49,801 nt of DNA from Streptomyces aureus (GCF_001418135.1 NZ_LIPQ01000112.1:1-49801), one strand, 5' to 3'. Numbered from the stretch's first letter, positions 1 through 8,555 are shown. The notes: generated by a model from the letters alone, not told the origin. A program made the numbers and translations.

Positions 1-38
1 GGTCGCGGGGGAGGGTGGGGTGGTGGTCACGGCCGGCC

Positions 39-1781
39 TCAGTTCCCGCTCTTCGAGGGGTCCTTGAGGCCGACGGTGGCGTAGTCGAGCTGGCCGCCGA
101 AGGAGGTGTGGCCGAAGGCCCCGGCGATGTTGGTGCCGATGACGAGGGGCTTGCGCTCGACGACGACGGGCGCTGTGGGCGCCTTGGCGAGGATCGCTCC
201 GTCGAGTTCACGCCAGGCCTTGGCGGCCCGGGTGGCGTCGGCCATCGCCGCGATCTCGTCCATGCGCTTCATCGTGGCGTCGTCGCGGAAGAGCGAGTGG
301 TTGCCGGAGTTGCCCTTCTCCTTGATGAAGCGGCCGTCGAAGACGAACGGCAGGAACGTCGAACCGGAGGGGTAGTCGGGGCACCAGCCGGTGTAGACGA
401 GGTCGGTGCGGTTCTTGGTGTCGCCGATCGTGTCGTAGAAGGCGGAGGGGTCGACGGTCTCGATGGTGACCTTGATCCCGGCTCGGCCGAGGGACTGCTG
501 GACGGCCTCGCCGACGGCCTTGTCGCCGTTGGAGACGGTGATGCGGGTGGTGAAGCCGTCCGCCTTGCCGGCCTGCTTGAGCAGCTCCTTCGCCTTGGGG
601 ACGTCGCCGGTGAGGGGGATGCCGAGGGTGTCGGGCTGCTTGCCGCCGAACAGGAACCCCGGCATGAGCGCGGTGGCCGGGTCGTTGAGGGCGGGGCCGC
701 CGGACGCGGTGAGGACGGCCTCGCGGTCCAGGGCGTACTGCACGGCCTGCCGGACCCTGACGTCGTCGAAGGGCGCGCGCCCGGTGTGCATCTGGACCAT
801 CTCGGTACAGCCGGTCGACTCGGCGAGGAGACGGGCCTTGACGTCCGGCCTGGTGAGCACCTTGGGGGTGGACTCCGGGCGGAGCTTGTCCCACGGCACG
901 GCGGAGGCGTCGGGGCCGGTGGCGGCGATGAGCCGGTCGTCGATCTGGTTGGCCTTGAGGCCCATGGTGACGACGACCCTGTCCGGGTACGCCTTGCGCA
1001 CCTGGTCGGTCTTGGGGTCCCAGTGGGTGTTGCGTACGAGCACCAGCTGCTTGTCGCGGGCGTAGGAGTCGATCTTGTACGGGCCCGAGGAGAAGGGCCG
1101 GTTGTCGTACTGGGGCCCCTTGTCCTGGGACGGAGGCACGGGCGCGAAGGTGGGCAGCGTCGCCGCGAAGGGGAACTCGGCGAAGGGCGTGCGGAGTTCG
1201 AAGACGATCGTGCGGTCGTCGGGAGTCTTCACGGAGGCGAGGTGCTTGCCGCCCGCCGGGCCCGTGTAGCCCTCGGCGCCGGCGAGGTAGCGGGCGGCGT
1301 AGTCGGGCCCGCCGGGCAGGTCGGGGGAGAAGGACCGTTCCACGTTGTGCTTGATGTCCTGGGAGGTGATGGGCGTGCCGTCCTCGTACTTCAGTCCCGG
1401 CTTGAGCGTGAAGGTCCAGGTGCGGGCGCCGTTGGAGGAGACGCCCAGGCTCTCCGCGAGGTCGGGGACCAGCTCGCCGCCCCGCGCGCCCGGTTCCGCC
1501 TTGTACGTGACGAGGGTGCGGTAGAGCAGGCGGGTGCCGAAGTCCATGTCGCCCATCACCCAGTTGCGGGCCGGGTCGAGATGGGTGAAGTCCTGGTTGG
1601 ACAGCACGGTGAGCGTGCCGCCCTTCTGCGGGGTGCCGCCGAGGACCGCCCCGGTGTTGGAGGTCGCGGGGTTCCCGCCGTTCCGGTCGCCCCCGGACGT
1701 GCCTCCGCCGGAGCAGCCGGTCGCGGCGAGGGTCAGGGTCGTCACCAGGGCCGTGGCCAGGGTGCGCGTGCGCTTGTTCAT
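39..1781 (-). CDS. ABC transporter substrate-binding lipoprotein, family 5
   Basis: This 580-residue protein reads as a peptide/opine-type family 5 solute-binding protein. It should be tethered to the outer face of the membrane and deliver substrate to an ABC importer whose permease genes would lie beyond position 1. The N-terminus MNKRTRTLATALVTTLTL leads into a lipobox-like AATGC with Cys23 as the lipidated residue, followed by a Gly/Ser/Asn linker. The body carries family 5 signatures such as GGTLTVL, LDPARNW, ALDREAV and GPYKI. I chose the ATG at 1781 because the longer frame adds 66 residues lacking signal character and GGAG sits 9 bases before this ATG. It is divergent from the hydroxyproline-type catabolic genes, so uptake of hydroxyproline, proline-betaine or a hydroxyproline peptide is inferred. 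Family assignment is firm; substrate is not. Confidence 0.88.
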   Translation of the reverse strand: MNKRTRTLATALVTTLTLAATGCSGGGTSGGDRNGGNPATSNTGAVLGGTPQKGGTLTVLSNQDFTHLDPARNWVMGDMDFGTRLLYRTLVTYKAEPGARGGELVPDLAESLGVSSNGARTWTFTLKPGLKYEDGTPITSQDIKHNVERSFSPDLPGGPDYAARYLAGAEGYTGPAGGKHLASVKTPDDRTIVFELRTPFAEFPFAATLPTFAPVPPSQDKGPQYDNRPFSSGPYKIDSYARDKQLVLVRNTHWDPKTDQVRKAYPDRVVVTMGLKANQIDDRLIAATGPDASAVPWDKLRPESTPKVLTRPDVKARLLAESTGCTEMVQMHTGRAPFDDVRVRQAVQYALDREAVLTASGGPALNDPATALMPGFLFGGKQPDTLGIPLTGDVPKAKELLKQAGKADGFTTRITVSNGDKAVGEAVQQSLGRAGIKVTIETVDPSAFYDTIGDTKNRTDLVYTGWCPDYPSGSTFLPFVFDGRFIKEKGNSGNHSLFRDDATMKRMDEIAAMADATRAAKAWRELDGAILAKAPTAPVVVERKPLVIGTNIAGAFGHTSFGGQLDYATVGLKDPSKSGN

Positions 1782-1825
1782 GCGGGTCACTCCGGGGAAG
1801 CAGTCGGACAGCCGGAGGCGGCTGG

Positions 1826-1866
1826 AATGTGACCGGTAACATAGTAATGTGAAATTGTACTGACAA
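1826..1866 (-). promoter_or_regulatory. Promoter and candidate operator of the binding-protein gene
   Basis: Read on the minus strand, TTGTCA (1866-1861) and TATGTT (1843-1838) are separated by exactly 17 bases, a good vegetative -35/-10 pair about 50 bases upstream of the start codon. The spacer contains ATTTCACATT, which on the plus strand is AATGTGAAAT at 1846-1855. A second AATGTGA lies at 1826-1832, exactly 20 bases (two helical turns) away. A repressor bound here would cover the promoter. The nearby GntR gene at 8603 is the obvious candidate, by inference. Confidence 0.55.
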
Positions 1867-1961
1867 GGTGTCGGGTCGGCCGTTACCCATCCGTGTCCGG
1901 ACGGGGGTGCCGGGGGTCGGCCGGAGTCGGCCGGAAGCTTGGGGATGTCTCGCTCAGGGTC

Positions 1962-1992
1962 TTGGCAGGGGGTGTGCAATGTGAAATATTAC
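1962..1992 (+). promoter_or_regulatory. Promoter and candidate operator of the catabolic operon; possible leaderless start
   Basis: TTGGCA at 1962-1967 and TATTAC at 1987-1992 make a plausible though 19-base-spaced -35/-10 pair. The -10 ends only four bases before the GTG at 1997 and no Shine-Dalgarno is visible, so the mRNA may be leaderless. AATGTGAAAT at 1978-1987 fills the end of the spacer. It is the same 10-mer that sits in the spacer of the divergent promoter, which suggests one regulator for both directions. Confidence 0.45.
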
Positions 1993-1996
1993 TGCT

Positions 1997-3154
1997 GTGC
2001 CCACGAGAGAAACCTCGGACGTCATCGTCATCGGCGCCGGCGTGGTCGGCGCAGCCTGCGCCCACTACGCGGCCCTGGCCGGCCTCTCCGTCACCGTCGT
2101 CGACCGAGGTTACGTCGCCGGCGGCACGACAGGAGCGGGCGAGGGCAACCTTCTGGTCTCCGACAAGGAACCCGGCCCCGAGCTCCAGCTCGCCCTCCTC
2201 TCCACCGCGCTGTGGACCGAACTCGCCGACAGGCTCCCGCCGGCCGTCGAGTACGAGGCCAAGGGCGGCCTGGTCGTCGCCTCCGGCGAGACGGGACTGC
2301 ACGCCCTGCGGGAGTTCGCGGCCCACCAGGAGAAAGCGGGGGTCATCGCGCACGAGGTGCCCGGTGACCGGCTCCACGACCTGGAGCCCCACCTCGCACC
2401 GGACCTCACCGGCGGCTTCCACTACCCCCAGGACGCCCAGGTGATGCCCGCCCACGCCGCCGCGCAGCTCCTCCGAGCCGCCGGCGACCGGGTCCGCCTC
2501 GCGCTCGGCGAAGAGGTCACCGGCCTCCTCACCGGCGCGGACGGAGCGGTCCGCGGGGTGCGGACCGCCACCCGCGAACTCCACGCCCCGTACGTCGTGA
2601 ACGCCGCGGGCACCTGGGGCGGCGCCGTCGCCGAGCTCGCCGGCGTCCACCTGCCCGTCCTGCCCCGCCGTGGCTTCGTCCTCGTCACCGAACCCCTGCC
2701 GCGCATCGTCCGCCACAAGGTGTACGCCGCCGACTACGTGGCCGACGTGGCCAGTGGCTCCGCCGCGCTCCAGACCTCGGCCGTCGTCGAGGGCACCCCC
2801 GCCGGACCCGTCCTCATCGGCGCCAGCCGCGAGCGCGTCGGTTTCGACCGGACCCTCTCCACCGAGGTCCTGCGCCGCCTCGCCGCCGGAGCCACCGCGC
2901 TGTTCCCCGTCCTCGGCACCGTACGGGCGATCCGCACCTACCTCGGCTTCCGCCCGTACCTGCCCGACCACCTGCCCGCCATCGGGCCCGACCCGCGCGT
3001 CCCCGGCCTTCTGCACGCCTGCGGCCACGAGGGCGCGGGCATCGGCCTCGCACCGGTGACGGGACAGATCGTCGCCGCCTGTATGACCGGCGCCGAACAT
3101 CCCCTCGACCTTGACCCGTTCCGCCCCGAACGCTTCGACGCCACCGCACCTTGA
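1997..3154 (+). CDS. FAD-dependent D-amino acid/hydroxyproline dehydrogenase, DAO family (beta-type subunit)
   Basis: This 385-residue DAO-family flavoprotein opens with a classic dinucleotide-binding fold, VIVIGAGVVGAACAH at about residues 9-23, and ends with the HACGHEGAGIGLAP segment typical of sarcosine/glycine/hydroxyproline oxidases. In heterotrimeric D-hydroxyproline dehydrogenases this subunit oxidises cis-4-hydroxy-D-proline to 1-pyrroline-4-hydroxy-2-carboxylate. The next two genes encode the other two subunit types, which supports that reading over a stand-alone DadA. The start is GTG at 1997. No ribosome site is visible and the promoter lies directly upstream, so leaderless translation is likely. 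A D-proline or sarcosine-like substrate remains possible. Confidence 0.85.
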   Translation: MPTRETSDVIVIGAGVVGAACAHYAALAGLSVTVVDRGYVAGGTTGAGEGNLLVSDKEPGPELQLALLSTALWTELADRLPPAVEYEAKGGLVVASGETGLHALREFAAHQEKAGVIAHEVPGDRLHDLEPHLAPDLTGGFHYPQDAQVMPAHAAAQLLRAAGDRVRLALGEEVTGLLTGADGAVRGVRTATRELHAPYVVNAAGTWGGAVAELAGVHLPVLPRRGFVLVTEPLPRIVRHKVYAADYVADVASGSAALQTSAVVEGTPAGPVLIGASRERVGFDRTLSTEVLRRLAAGATALFPVLGTVRAIRTYLGFRPYLPDHLPAIGPDPRVPGLLHACGHEGAGIGLAPVTGQIVAACMTGAEHPLDLDPFRPERFDATAP

Positions 3155-3186
3155 GGCGCGCACCCACCGTCACGAGAGGAGGGCCC

Positions 3187-3501
3187 GTGGCCCGCACCCC
3201 CATCGGCCTCGTCGGGGCACAGCCCGATCCGCCGTTCGGCATCACCTTCGACGGCCGGCCCGTCCCCGCCCTGCCGGGCCAGACCCTCGCCGCCGCCCTG
3301 TGGGGCGCGGGCATCCTGGCCTGGCGCACCACGCGGGACGGAGGCCGTCCGCGCGGCGCGTTCTGCGGCATCGGCCAGTGCTACGACTGCCTCGCCACCG
3401 TCAACGGAGAGCCCAACCGCCGCGCCTGTCTGGTCCCGGCCCGCCCCGGCGACGCGATCACCACCCAGGAAGGGCACGGCCATGACCGCCTCGGCGTCTG
3501 A
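3187..3501 (+). CDS. Small 2Fe-2S subunit of the dehydrogenase (gamma-type)
   Basis: This 104-residue ferredoxin-like protein belongs to the Fer2_4 type found as the small subunit of hydroxyproline or sarcosine-type dehydrogenases and of HcnA-like systems. The cluster motif is visible as FCGIGQCYDC followed by a further Cys in PNRRAC, giving C-x4-C-x2-C-x(n)-C. It would pass electrons between the two flavoproteins encoded on either side. GTG at 3187 is chosen because a strong GAGAGGAGGG ribosome site at 3174-3183 precedes it; a TTG overlapping the upstream stop is less likely. The 3' end overlaps the next gene by 20 bases, so the two are translationally coupled. Confidence 0.85.
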   Translation: MARTPIGLVGAQPDPPFGITFDGRPVPALPGQTLAAALWGAGILAWRTTRDGGRPRGAFCGIGQCYDCLATVNGEPNRRACLVPARPGDAITTQEGHGHDRLGV

Positions 3502-5053
3502 ACCCGAAGACGTGGCCGGGCCTCCTTCGGCGTCCGCACCGAAGGGCTCGACACGGAGCGTCCCCGACTCCGTGCCCGACGCGGGCCGACGCCCGGGCGC
3601 GCCGCACGACCTCGTCGTCGTCGGCGCGGGCTCCGCAGGGCTCGCCGGAGCCGTCGCCGCCGCTGAACTCGGTCTATCAGTAGCCCTGTTGGACTCCTCG
3701 ACCCAGCCCGGGGGGCAGTTCTACCGGCACCCCGCGCCCACCCTGGGCGCGAGACGGCCCGAGGCCCTTCACCACGACTGGTCCGCCTTCGCCGACCTGC
3801 GCCGACGCCTGCACGCGAGCGATGTCGACCACCTGACCGGACATCACGTGTGGTCCGTCGTGAAGGAGACCGACGGGACGTGGACGGCGCACGCCCTCAC
3901 CGGCGCGGACGGACGCGCGGACGCGCCCGCCCGGATCCGGGCCCGCGCCCTGCTCCTCGCCACCGGCGCCTACGAGCGCCAACTGCCCTTTGCCGGATGG
4001 ACCCTGCCCGGAGTCGTGGGCGCCGGGGGAGCGCAGGCCATGCTCAAGTCCGGGCTCGTGCTGCCCGGCCGGAGCATCGTCGTGGCCGGCAGCGGCCCGC
4101 TCCTCCTCGCCGTCGGCTCCTCCCTCGCCTCGGCCGGAGCACGGGTGCCGGCGGTCGTCGAGGCCGCGGGGTACCTGCGGTACGGCCGCAACCCCCGGGT
4201 GCTCGCCACCAACCCGCGCAAGGCGGTCGAGGCCCTCGTCCACACGGCCGCGCTGGCCCGTCACCGGGTGCCCGTACGGCTCCGCAGCGCGGTGACCGAG
4301 GTGCACGGCACCGACCGGGTGGAGGCCGTCACGGTGAGCCGCCTGGACCGCGACTGGCGGCCCGTACGGGGGACGGGCCGCCGGATCGCCTGCGACGCCC
4401 TCGCCGTCGGTCACGGCCTGGTGCCCCAGATCGAGCTGGCCGTGGCCGTCGGCTGCACCACCCGCGTGCTGCCCGACGGCACCCTGGGCCTGGCCCTGGA
4501 CGACCTCCAGGAGAGCTCGGTGCCCGGCCTGTGGGCCGCGGGCGAGACCGGGGGCGTCGGCGGTGCCGAACTCGCCCGTACCGAGGGGGAGCTGGCGGGC
4601 CGGGCGATCGCCGCGCGGCTCCTCGGCCGTCCCGACCGGGTCGGTGCGACCGCCGGGCTCCGGCGGCGCCGGGACCGCTTGCGTGCCTTCGCCGACGTCA
4701 TGTCCGCCGCGCACGCACCCGGCCCCGGCTGGACCGGGTGGCTGAGCGACGACACGGACGTGTGCCGCTGCGAGGAGGTCCCGGCGGGCAGGATCCGCGA
4801 GGCGGTCGCCGAGTGCGGCGCGCGCGACGCCCGGACCGTCAAGCTCCTCACCCGGGCCGGCATGGGGTGGTGTCAGGGCCGCGTGTGCGGGACGGCCGTG
4901 GCGTGCCTCGCGGCCACCGGAGCCACCCCTGAACCACCGTCCGAACGCCGCCCGTTCGCCGTCCCCGTACCGCTGTCGGCGCTTGCCGCGCTCGACGGGC
5001 CACCGGACCCGACTTCCGCGGTCGGCAGTCCGTCAGACCCAGGCCCCTCCTGA
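3482..5053 (+). CDS. FAD/NAD(P)-binding dehydrogenase with C-terminal BFD-like 2Fe-2S domain (alpha-type subunit)
   Basis: This 523-residue flavoprotein resembles the alpha subunit of D-hydroxyproline dehydrogenase and HcnB/SoxA-type proteins. After a roughly 40-residue variable N-terminus comes LVVVGAGSAGLAGAVAAAE (FAD site). ATGAYERQLPF and a second nucleotide site VAGSGPLLLAVG follow in the middle. The C-terminus around residues 425-470 has VCRCEE and WCQGRVCG, the four-cysteine pattern of a bacterioferredoxin-associated ferredoxin-like domain. It should complete the electron path from substrate flavin through the small 2Fe-2S subunit to the respiratory chain. The ATG lies inside the upstream gene. 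The Ser/Pro-rich N-terminal stretch is probably disordered. Confidence 0.85.
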   Translation: MTASASEPEDVAGPPSASAPKGSTRSVPDSVPDAGRRPGAPHDLVVVGAGSAGLAGAVAAAELGLSVALLDSSTQPGGQFYRHPAPTLGARRPEALHHDWSAFADLRRRLHASDVDHLTGHHVWSVVKETDGTWTAHALTGADGRADAPARIRARALLLATGAYERQLPFAGWTLPGVVGAGGAQAMLKSGLVLPGRSIVVAGSGPLLLAVGSSLASAGARVPAVVEAAGYLRYGRNPRVLATNPRKAVEALVHTAALARHRVPVRLRSAVTEVHGTDRVEAVTVSRLDRDWRPVRGTGRRIACDALAVGHGLVPQIELAVAVGCTTRVLPDGTLGLALDDLQESSVPGLWAAGETGGVGGAELARTEGELAGRAIAARLLGRPDRVGATAGLRRRRDRLRAFADVMSAAHAPGPGWTGWLSDDTDVCRCEEVPAGRIREAVAECGARDARTVKLLTRAGMGWCQGRVCGTAVACLAATGATPEPPSERRPFAVPVPLSALAALDGPPDPTSAVGSPSDPGPS

Positions 5054-5058
5054 GACAC

Positions 5059-5121
5059 CGCACCTGTCACAGCCGTCACACCCGTCACACCTGTCCGACC
5101 TGTCAGACCGGTCAGAGTTGA
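5059..5121 (+). repeat. Seven tandem copies of a degenerate 9-bp unit between dehydrogenase and DapA-like genes
   Basis: The spacer reads as consecutive 9-mers: CGCACCTGT, CACAGCCGT, CACACCCGT, CACACCTGT, CCGACCTGT, CAGACCGGT and CAGAGTTGA. No gene is needed to explain it. In one frame it would encode SHP/SHL/SDL-like tripeptides, but that frame has no supported start. It may be slippage-prone spacer DNA or a leader structure for the next gene. Confidence 0.7.
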
Positions 5122-5173
5122 CACCCCTGCCACTGCTACCACCTCCGCCACACGTCACCGAAAGGTCGTCGAG

Positions 5174-6082
5174 ATGAACACCACCGCCTGGACCACCGAG
5201 CGCCCCTGGCGCGGCATCATGGTCGCCACCACCCTGCCGTTCAAGGAAGACCTCTCCGTCGACTACGACGCCTACGCCGAGCACGTGGCCTGGCTGATCG
5301 CCAACGGCTGCGACGGCGTCGTCCCGAACGGCTCCCTCGGCGAGTACCAGACCCTCACCGCGGACGAGCGCGCCCGGGTCGTCCGTACCGCCGTCGAGGC
5401 CGCGGGCGACGGAGCCAGGGTCATGCCGGGTGTCGCCGCCTACGGCAGCGCCGAGTCGCGCCGTTGGGCCGAGCAGGCCGCCGAGGCCGGCTGCGGCTCC
5501 GTCCTGCTGCTGCCGCCCAACGCGTACCGCGCCGACGAGCGCTCCGTCATCGCCCACTACGCGGACGTGGCAGGGGTCGGCATCCCGGTCGTCGCGTACA
5601 ACAACCCCATCGACACCAAGGTCGACCTCGTCCCGAGCCTGCTGGCGAAACTGCACGCCGACGGCAGCATCGTCGCCGTGAAGGAGTTCAGCGGAGACGT
5701 CCGCAGGGGCTACGAGATCGCCGAACTCGCCCCGGAACTCGACCTGCTGATCGGCGCCGACGACGTCCTCCTGGAGCTCGCCCTGGCCGGCGCGGTGGGC
5801 TGGATCGCCGGCTACCCCAACGCCCTCCCCGCCAGCTGCGTCGAGCTGTACCAAGCCGCCGTCGCGGGCGACCTGGCGACGGCCCGGCCGCTCTACTCGT
5901 CGCTGCACTCACTGCTGCGCTGGGACTCCAAGGTCGAGTTCGTCCAGTGCATCAAGCTGTCCATGGACATCGCCGGTCGCCGCGGCGGCCCCGTCCGCCC
6001 GCCGCGCCTCCCGCTCACCGGAGCGACCGAGACCGCCGTCCGCACCGCCACCGAGAAGGCCGTCGCCGACGGTCACCGCTGA
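5174..6082 (+). CDS. DapA/DHDPS-family protein, probable 1-pyrroline-4-hydroxy-2-carboxylate deaminase
   Basis: This 302-residue class I aldolase-fold protein belongs to the dihydrodipicolinate synthase family. The conserved tyrosine is Tyr142 (VVAYNNP) and the Schiff-base lysine is Lys170 (VAVKEFSGD). NGSLGEYQTL near residue 52 replaces the usual TTGE-type loop. In hydroxyproline pathways this family deaminates 1-pyrroline-4-hydroxy-2-carboxylate to alpha-ketoglutarate semialdehyde, and the adjacent epimerase and semialdehyde dehydrogenase make that the best reading. The ATG at 5174 has a weak GAAAGG-type ribosome site. A housekeeping DapA role is unlikely in this context. Confidence 0.85.
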   Translation: MNTTAWTTERPWRGIMVATTLPFKEDLSVDYDAYAEHVAWLIANGCDGVVPNGSLGEYQTLTADERARVVRTAVEAAGDGARVMPGVAAYGSAESRRWAEQAAEAGCGSVLLLPPNAYRADERSVIAHYADVAGVGIPVVAYNNPIDTKVDLVPSLLAKLHADGSIVAVKEFSGDVRRGYEIAELAPELDLLIGADDVLLELALAGAVGWIAGYPNALPASCVELYQAAVAGDLATARPLYSSLHSLLRWDSKVEFVQCIKLSMDIAGRRGGPVRPPRLPLTGATETAVRTATEKAVADGHR

Positions 6083-6154
6083 CCGGACCCACCGACCGGA
6101 CCCACCGACCGGACCCGCTGACCGGGCCTGCTGACCGGGCCCACCGACCGGACC
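6081..6154 (+). repeat. 5.7 tandem copies of a 13-bp unit ahead of the epimerase gene
   Basis: Starting within the stop codon of the DapA-like gene, GACCGGACCCACC repeats head-to-tail at 6081, 6094, 6107, 6120 and 6133, with A/G, C/T and ACC/GCT variation, and a partial copy at 6146. A ribosome site GAAAGGAA follows immediately. The unit is not a multiple of three, so it is non-coding spacer. It resembles the 9-bp array upstream in using GACC-type cores. Confidence 0.85.
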
Positions 6155-6168
6155 GAAAGGAACTCCGC

Positions 6169-7173
6169 GTGCGTACGCGTCATGTCTTCCACGCAGTCGA
6201 CTCCCACACCGAGGGAATGCCCACCCGGGTCATCACCGGAGGCGTCGGTGTGATCCCCGGTGCCACCATGGCCGAGCGAAGGCTCCACTTCATCGAGCAC
6301 CTCGACCACCTCAGGACGCTCCTCATGTTCGAGCCGCGCGGGCACGCGGCCATGAGCGGCGCCATCCTCCAGCCGCCCACACGCCCCGACGCCGACTACG
6401 GCGTCCTCTACATCGAGGTGTCGGGCCTCCTGCCGATGTGCGGCCACGGCACCATCGGCGTCGCCACCGTCCTCGTCGAGACCGGAATGGTGCCGGTCGC
6501 CGAACCGGTCACCACCGTCCGCCTGGACACCCCGGCGGGCCTCGTCTCCGTCGACGTCCAGGTGGAGGACGGCGCGGCGAAGTCCGCCACCTTCACCAAC
6601 GTGCCCGCCTTCTGCGTGGGCCTGGACCGCGCGGTGGACGTCCCCGGATTCGGCAAGGTCACCTACGACCTTGCCTTCGGCGGCAACTTCTACGCCTTCG
6701 TCCCCCTCGACGACCTCGGGCTGCCGTTCGACCGCGACCGCAAGGACGACCTCCTCGCCGCCGGACTCGCGATCATGGACGCGATCAACGCCTCCCCGGA
6801 CCGCCCCGTCCACCCCACCCGCCCCGAGATCGCCGGACTCAAGCACGTCTACCTCACGGCGCCCGGCTCCGACGCCACGCACTCCCGGCACGCGATGGCC
6901 ATCCACCCCGGCTGGTTCGACCGCTCCCCGTGCGGCACCGGGACCAGCGCGCGCATGGCCCAGCTCCACGCACGCGGCGAACTGCCGCTCGACCGCGACT
7001 TCGTCAACGAGTCCTTCATCGGCACCCGGTTCACCGGCCGGCTCACCGCCGGGACGGAGGTCGGCGGCCTGCCCGCCGTCGTCCCCACCGTCACCGGCCG
7101 CGCCTGGATCACCGGCACCGCCCAGTACTTCCTCGACCCGGACGACCCCTTCCCCGGAGGCTTCCTCCTGTGA
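6169..7173 (+). CDS. 4-hydroxyproline 2-epimerase / proline racemase family protein
   Basis: This 334-residue cofactor-independent epimerase interconverts trans-4-hydroxy-L-proline and cis-4-hydroxy-D-proline, feeding the dehydrogenase encoded upstream. Both catalytic cysteines of true racemases/epimerases are present: Cys91 in LLPMCGHGTIG and Cys255 in RSPCGTGTSA. Trans-3-hydroxyproline dehydratases have Thr at the second position, so that activity is not expected. The N-terminal VDSHTEGMPTRV motif is also canonical. The start is GTG at 6169, preceded by GAAAGGAA directly after the 13-bp repeat array. The stop overlaps the start of the next gene (GTGA), implying coupled translation. Confidence 0.9.
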   Translation: MRTRHVFHAVDSHTEGMPTRVITGGVGVIPGATMAERRLHFIEHLDHLRTLLMFEPRGHAAMSGAILQPPTRPDADYGVLYIEVSGLLPMCGHGTIGVATVLVETGMVPVAEPVTTVRLDTPAGLVSVDVQVEDGAAKSATFTNVPAFCVGLDRAVDVPGFGKVTYDLAFGGNFYAFVPLDDLGLPFDRDRKDDLLAAGLAIMDAINASPDRPVHPTRPEIAGLKHVYLTAPGSDATHSRHAMAIHPGWFDRSPCGTGTSARMAQLHARGELPLDRDFVNESFIGTRFTGRLTAGTEVGGLPAVVPTVTGRAWITGTAQYFLDPDDPFPGGFLL

Positions 7174-8555
7174 TCACCGACGTGACCACCCTCGTCTCGC
7201 ACAACCCGGCCGACCCGACCGACGTGCTCGTCAGCCTCCCGGCCCCCGGCGCCTTCGCGGCCGCCGACGCCGTCGAGCGGGCCCGGGCCGCCCAGCCCGG
7301 CTGGCTGCGCGCCGGAGCCGCCGCACGCTCGGCCGCGCTCGGCGCCGTCGCCGCGGCCCTGGAGGCCGCGGCCGACGAGCTCACCGCCCTCGCCGTACGC
7401 GAGGTCGGCAAGCCCCGCACCGAGGCCGGGGCCGAGATCGCGCGCACCGTCGCGATCTGGCGCTACTACGCCCAGGCGCCCTTCGAGCCCACCGGCTCCG
7501 TCCACGAGACCGCGGCAGGACCCGGGCTGCTCCTGAACCGGCGCCGCCCCCACGGCGTGGCCGGGCTCGTCACGCCGTGGAACTTCCCCTTCGCCATCCC
7601 GAGCTGGAAGGCCGCCCCCGCACTCGCGGTCGGCAACACGGTCGTCCTCAAACCGGCCCCCGAGGCCACCGCATGCGCCCGGCGACTCGCCGAGATCGTC
7701 CGACAGGCCCTGCCGGACCACGTGTTCGCCGTCCTGCCGGGCGGCCCCACCGAGGGCAACGCCCTCGTCTCCGCGGCCGACGTCGTCTCCTTCACCGGCT
7801 CCACCCCCGTCGGCCGGGCCGTCGTCCGCGCGGCGACGGCGCGCGGCATCCCCGTACAGGCCGAGATGGGCGGCCTGAACGCGGCGATCGTCCTGCCCGA
7901 CGCGGACATCGGGCAGGCAGCGGCCCACATCGCCGCCGCCGTCGCCGGGTTCGCGGGCCAGAAGTGCACCGCCACCAGCCGGATCATCGCGGTCGGCGCC
8001 GCCCTCGACCCCCTGCGCGAAGCCCTCTCCGAGGCCTTCCGGGCCGTCCGGGTCGGCGACCCCGCCGATCCCGCGACGGTGTGCGGTCCGCTCGTCCAGG
8101 AGAGGGCGCGCGAGCGGGTGGTCGAGGCCTGGCAGGGGCTCCCCGTCCTCGCCGGCGCCACCGTCCCCACGACACCCGGCTGGTACGCGGCCCCGACCCT
8201 GGTCGAGAGGGTCCCGCCGGGACACCGACTGCTCAACGAGGAGGTCTTCGGGCCGGTCGCCGCGCTGCTCCCCGCCGACGACCTCGCCCACGCGGTACGG
8301 ATCACCAACTCCGTGCCGTACGGCCTCGTCACCTCGGTCCACACGGCCGACCTCGACGCGGCCCTGTACGGACTCGACCTCGTCGACACCGGCATGATCC
8401 GGATCAACGCCCCGTCCACCGGCGTCGACTTCCACCTGCCGTTCGGCGGGGCCAAGCAGTCCGGTCACGGCCCGCGCGAGCAGGGCAGGGCGGCCCTGGA
8501 GTTCTACACGTCCTCCCGGACGTACACCCTGGCACCCGCGGGCGCCGCGACGTGA
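7170..8555 (+). CDS. Aldehyde dehydrogenase, probable alpha-ketoglutarate semialdehyde dehydrogenase
   Basis: This 461-residue NAD(P)+ aldehyde dehydrogenase would oxidise alpha-ketoglutarate semialdehyde to alpha-ketoglutarate, the last step of hydroxyproline breakdown. The active site is complete: Asn138 in TPWNFP, Lys161 in VLKPAPE, general base Glu232 in AEMGG, and nucleophile Cys266 in FAGQKCTATS. The length is slightly below the usual 480. The GTG at 7170 overlaps the epimerase stop and is preceded by CGGAGG. Sequence alone does not fix the aldehyde; the assignment rests on the operon. Confidence 0.87.
   Translation: MITDVTTLVSHNPADPTDVLVSLPAPGAFAAADAVERARAAQPGWLRAGAAARSAALGAVAAALEAAADELTALAVREVGKPRTEAGAEIARTVAIWRYYAQAPFEPTGSVHETAAGPGLLLNRRRPHGVAGLVTPWNFPFAIPSWKAAPALAVGNTVVLKPAPEATACARRLAEIVRQALPDHVFAVLPGGPTEGNALVSAADVVSFTGSTPVGRAVVRAATARGIPVQAEMGGLNAAIVLPDADIGQAAAHIAAAVAGFAGQKCTATSRIIAVGAALDPLREALSEAFRAVRVGDPADPATVCGPLVQERARERVVEAWQGLPVLAGATVPTTPGWYAAPTLVERVPPGHRLLNEEVFGPVAALLPADDLAHAVRITNSVPYGLVTSVHTADLDAALYGLDLVDTGMIRINAPSTGVDFHLPFGGAKQSGHGPREQGRAALEFYTSSRTYTLAPAGAAT

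Noticed and set aside
208..1890. Long minus- and plus-strand frames antisense or alternate to the binding-protein gene
   Set aside because: They are Arg/Pro/Gly-rich shadows caused by high third-position GC; the frame at 39-1781 has a lipobox and family motifs.
5464..6168. Upstream part of the long open frame that contains the epimerase
   Set aside because: It is an out-of-frame reading of the DapA-like gene and the 13-bp repeats; the GTG at 6169 has a ribosome site.
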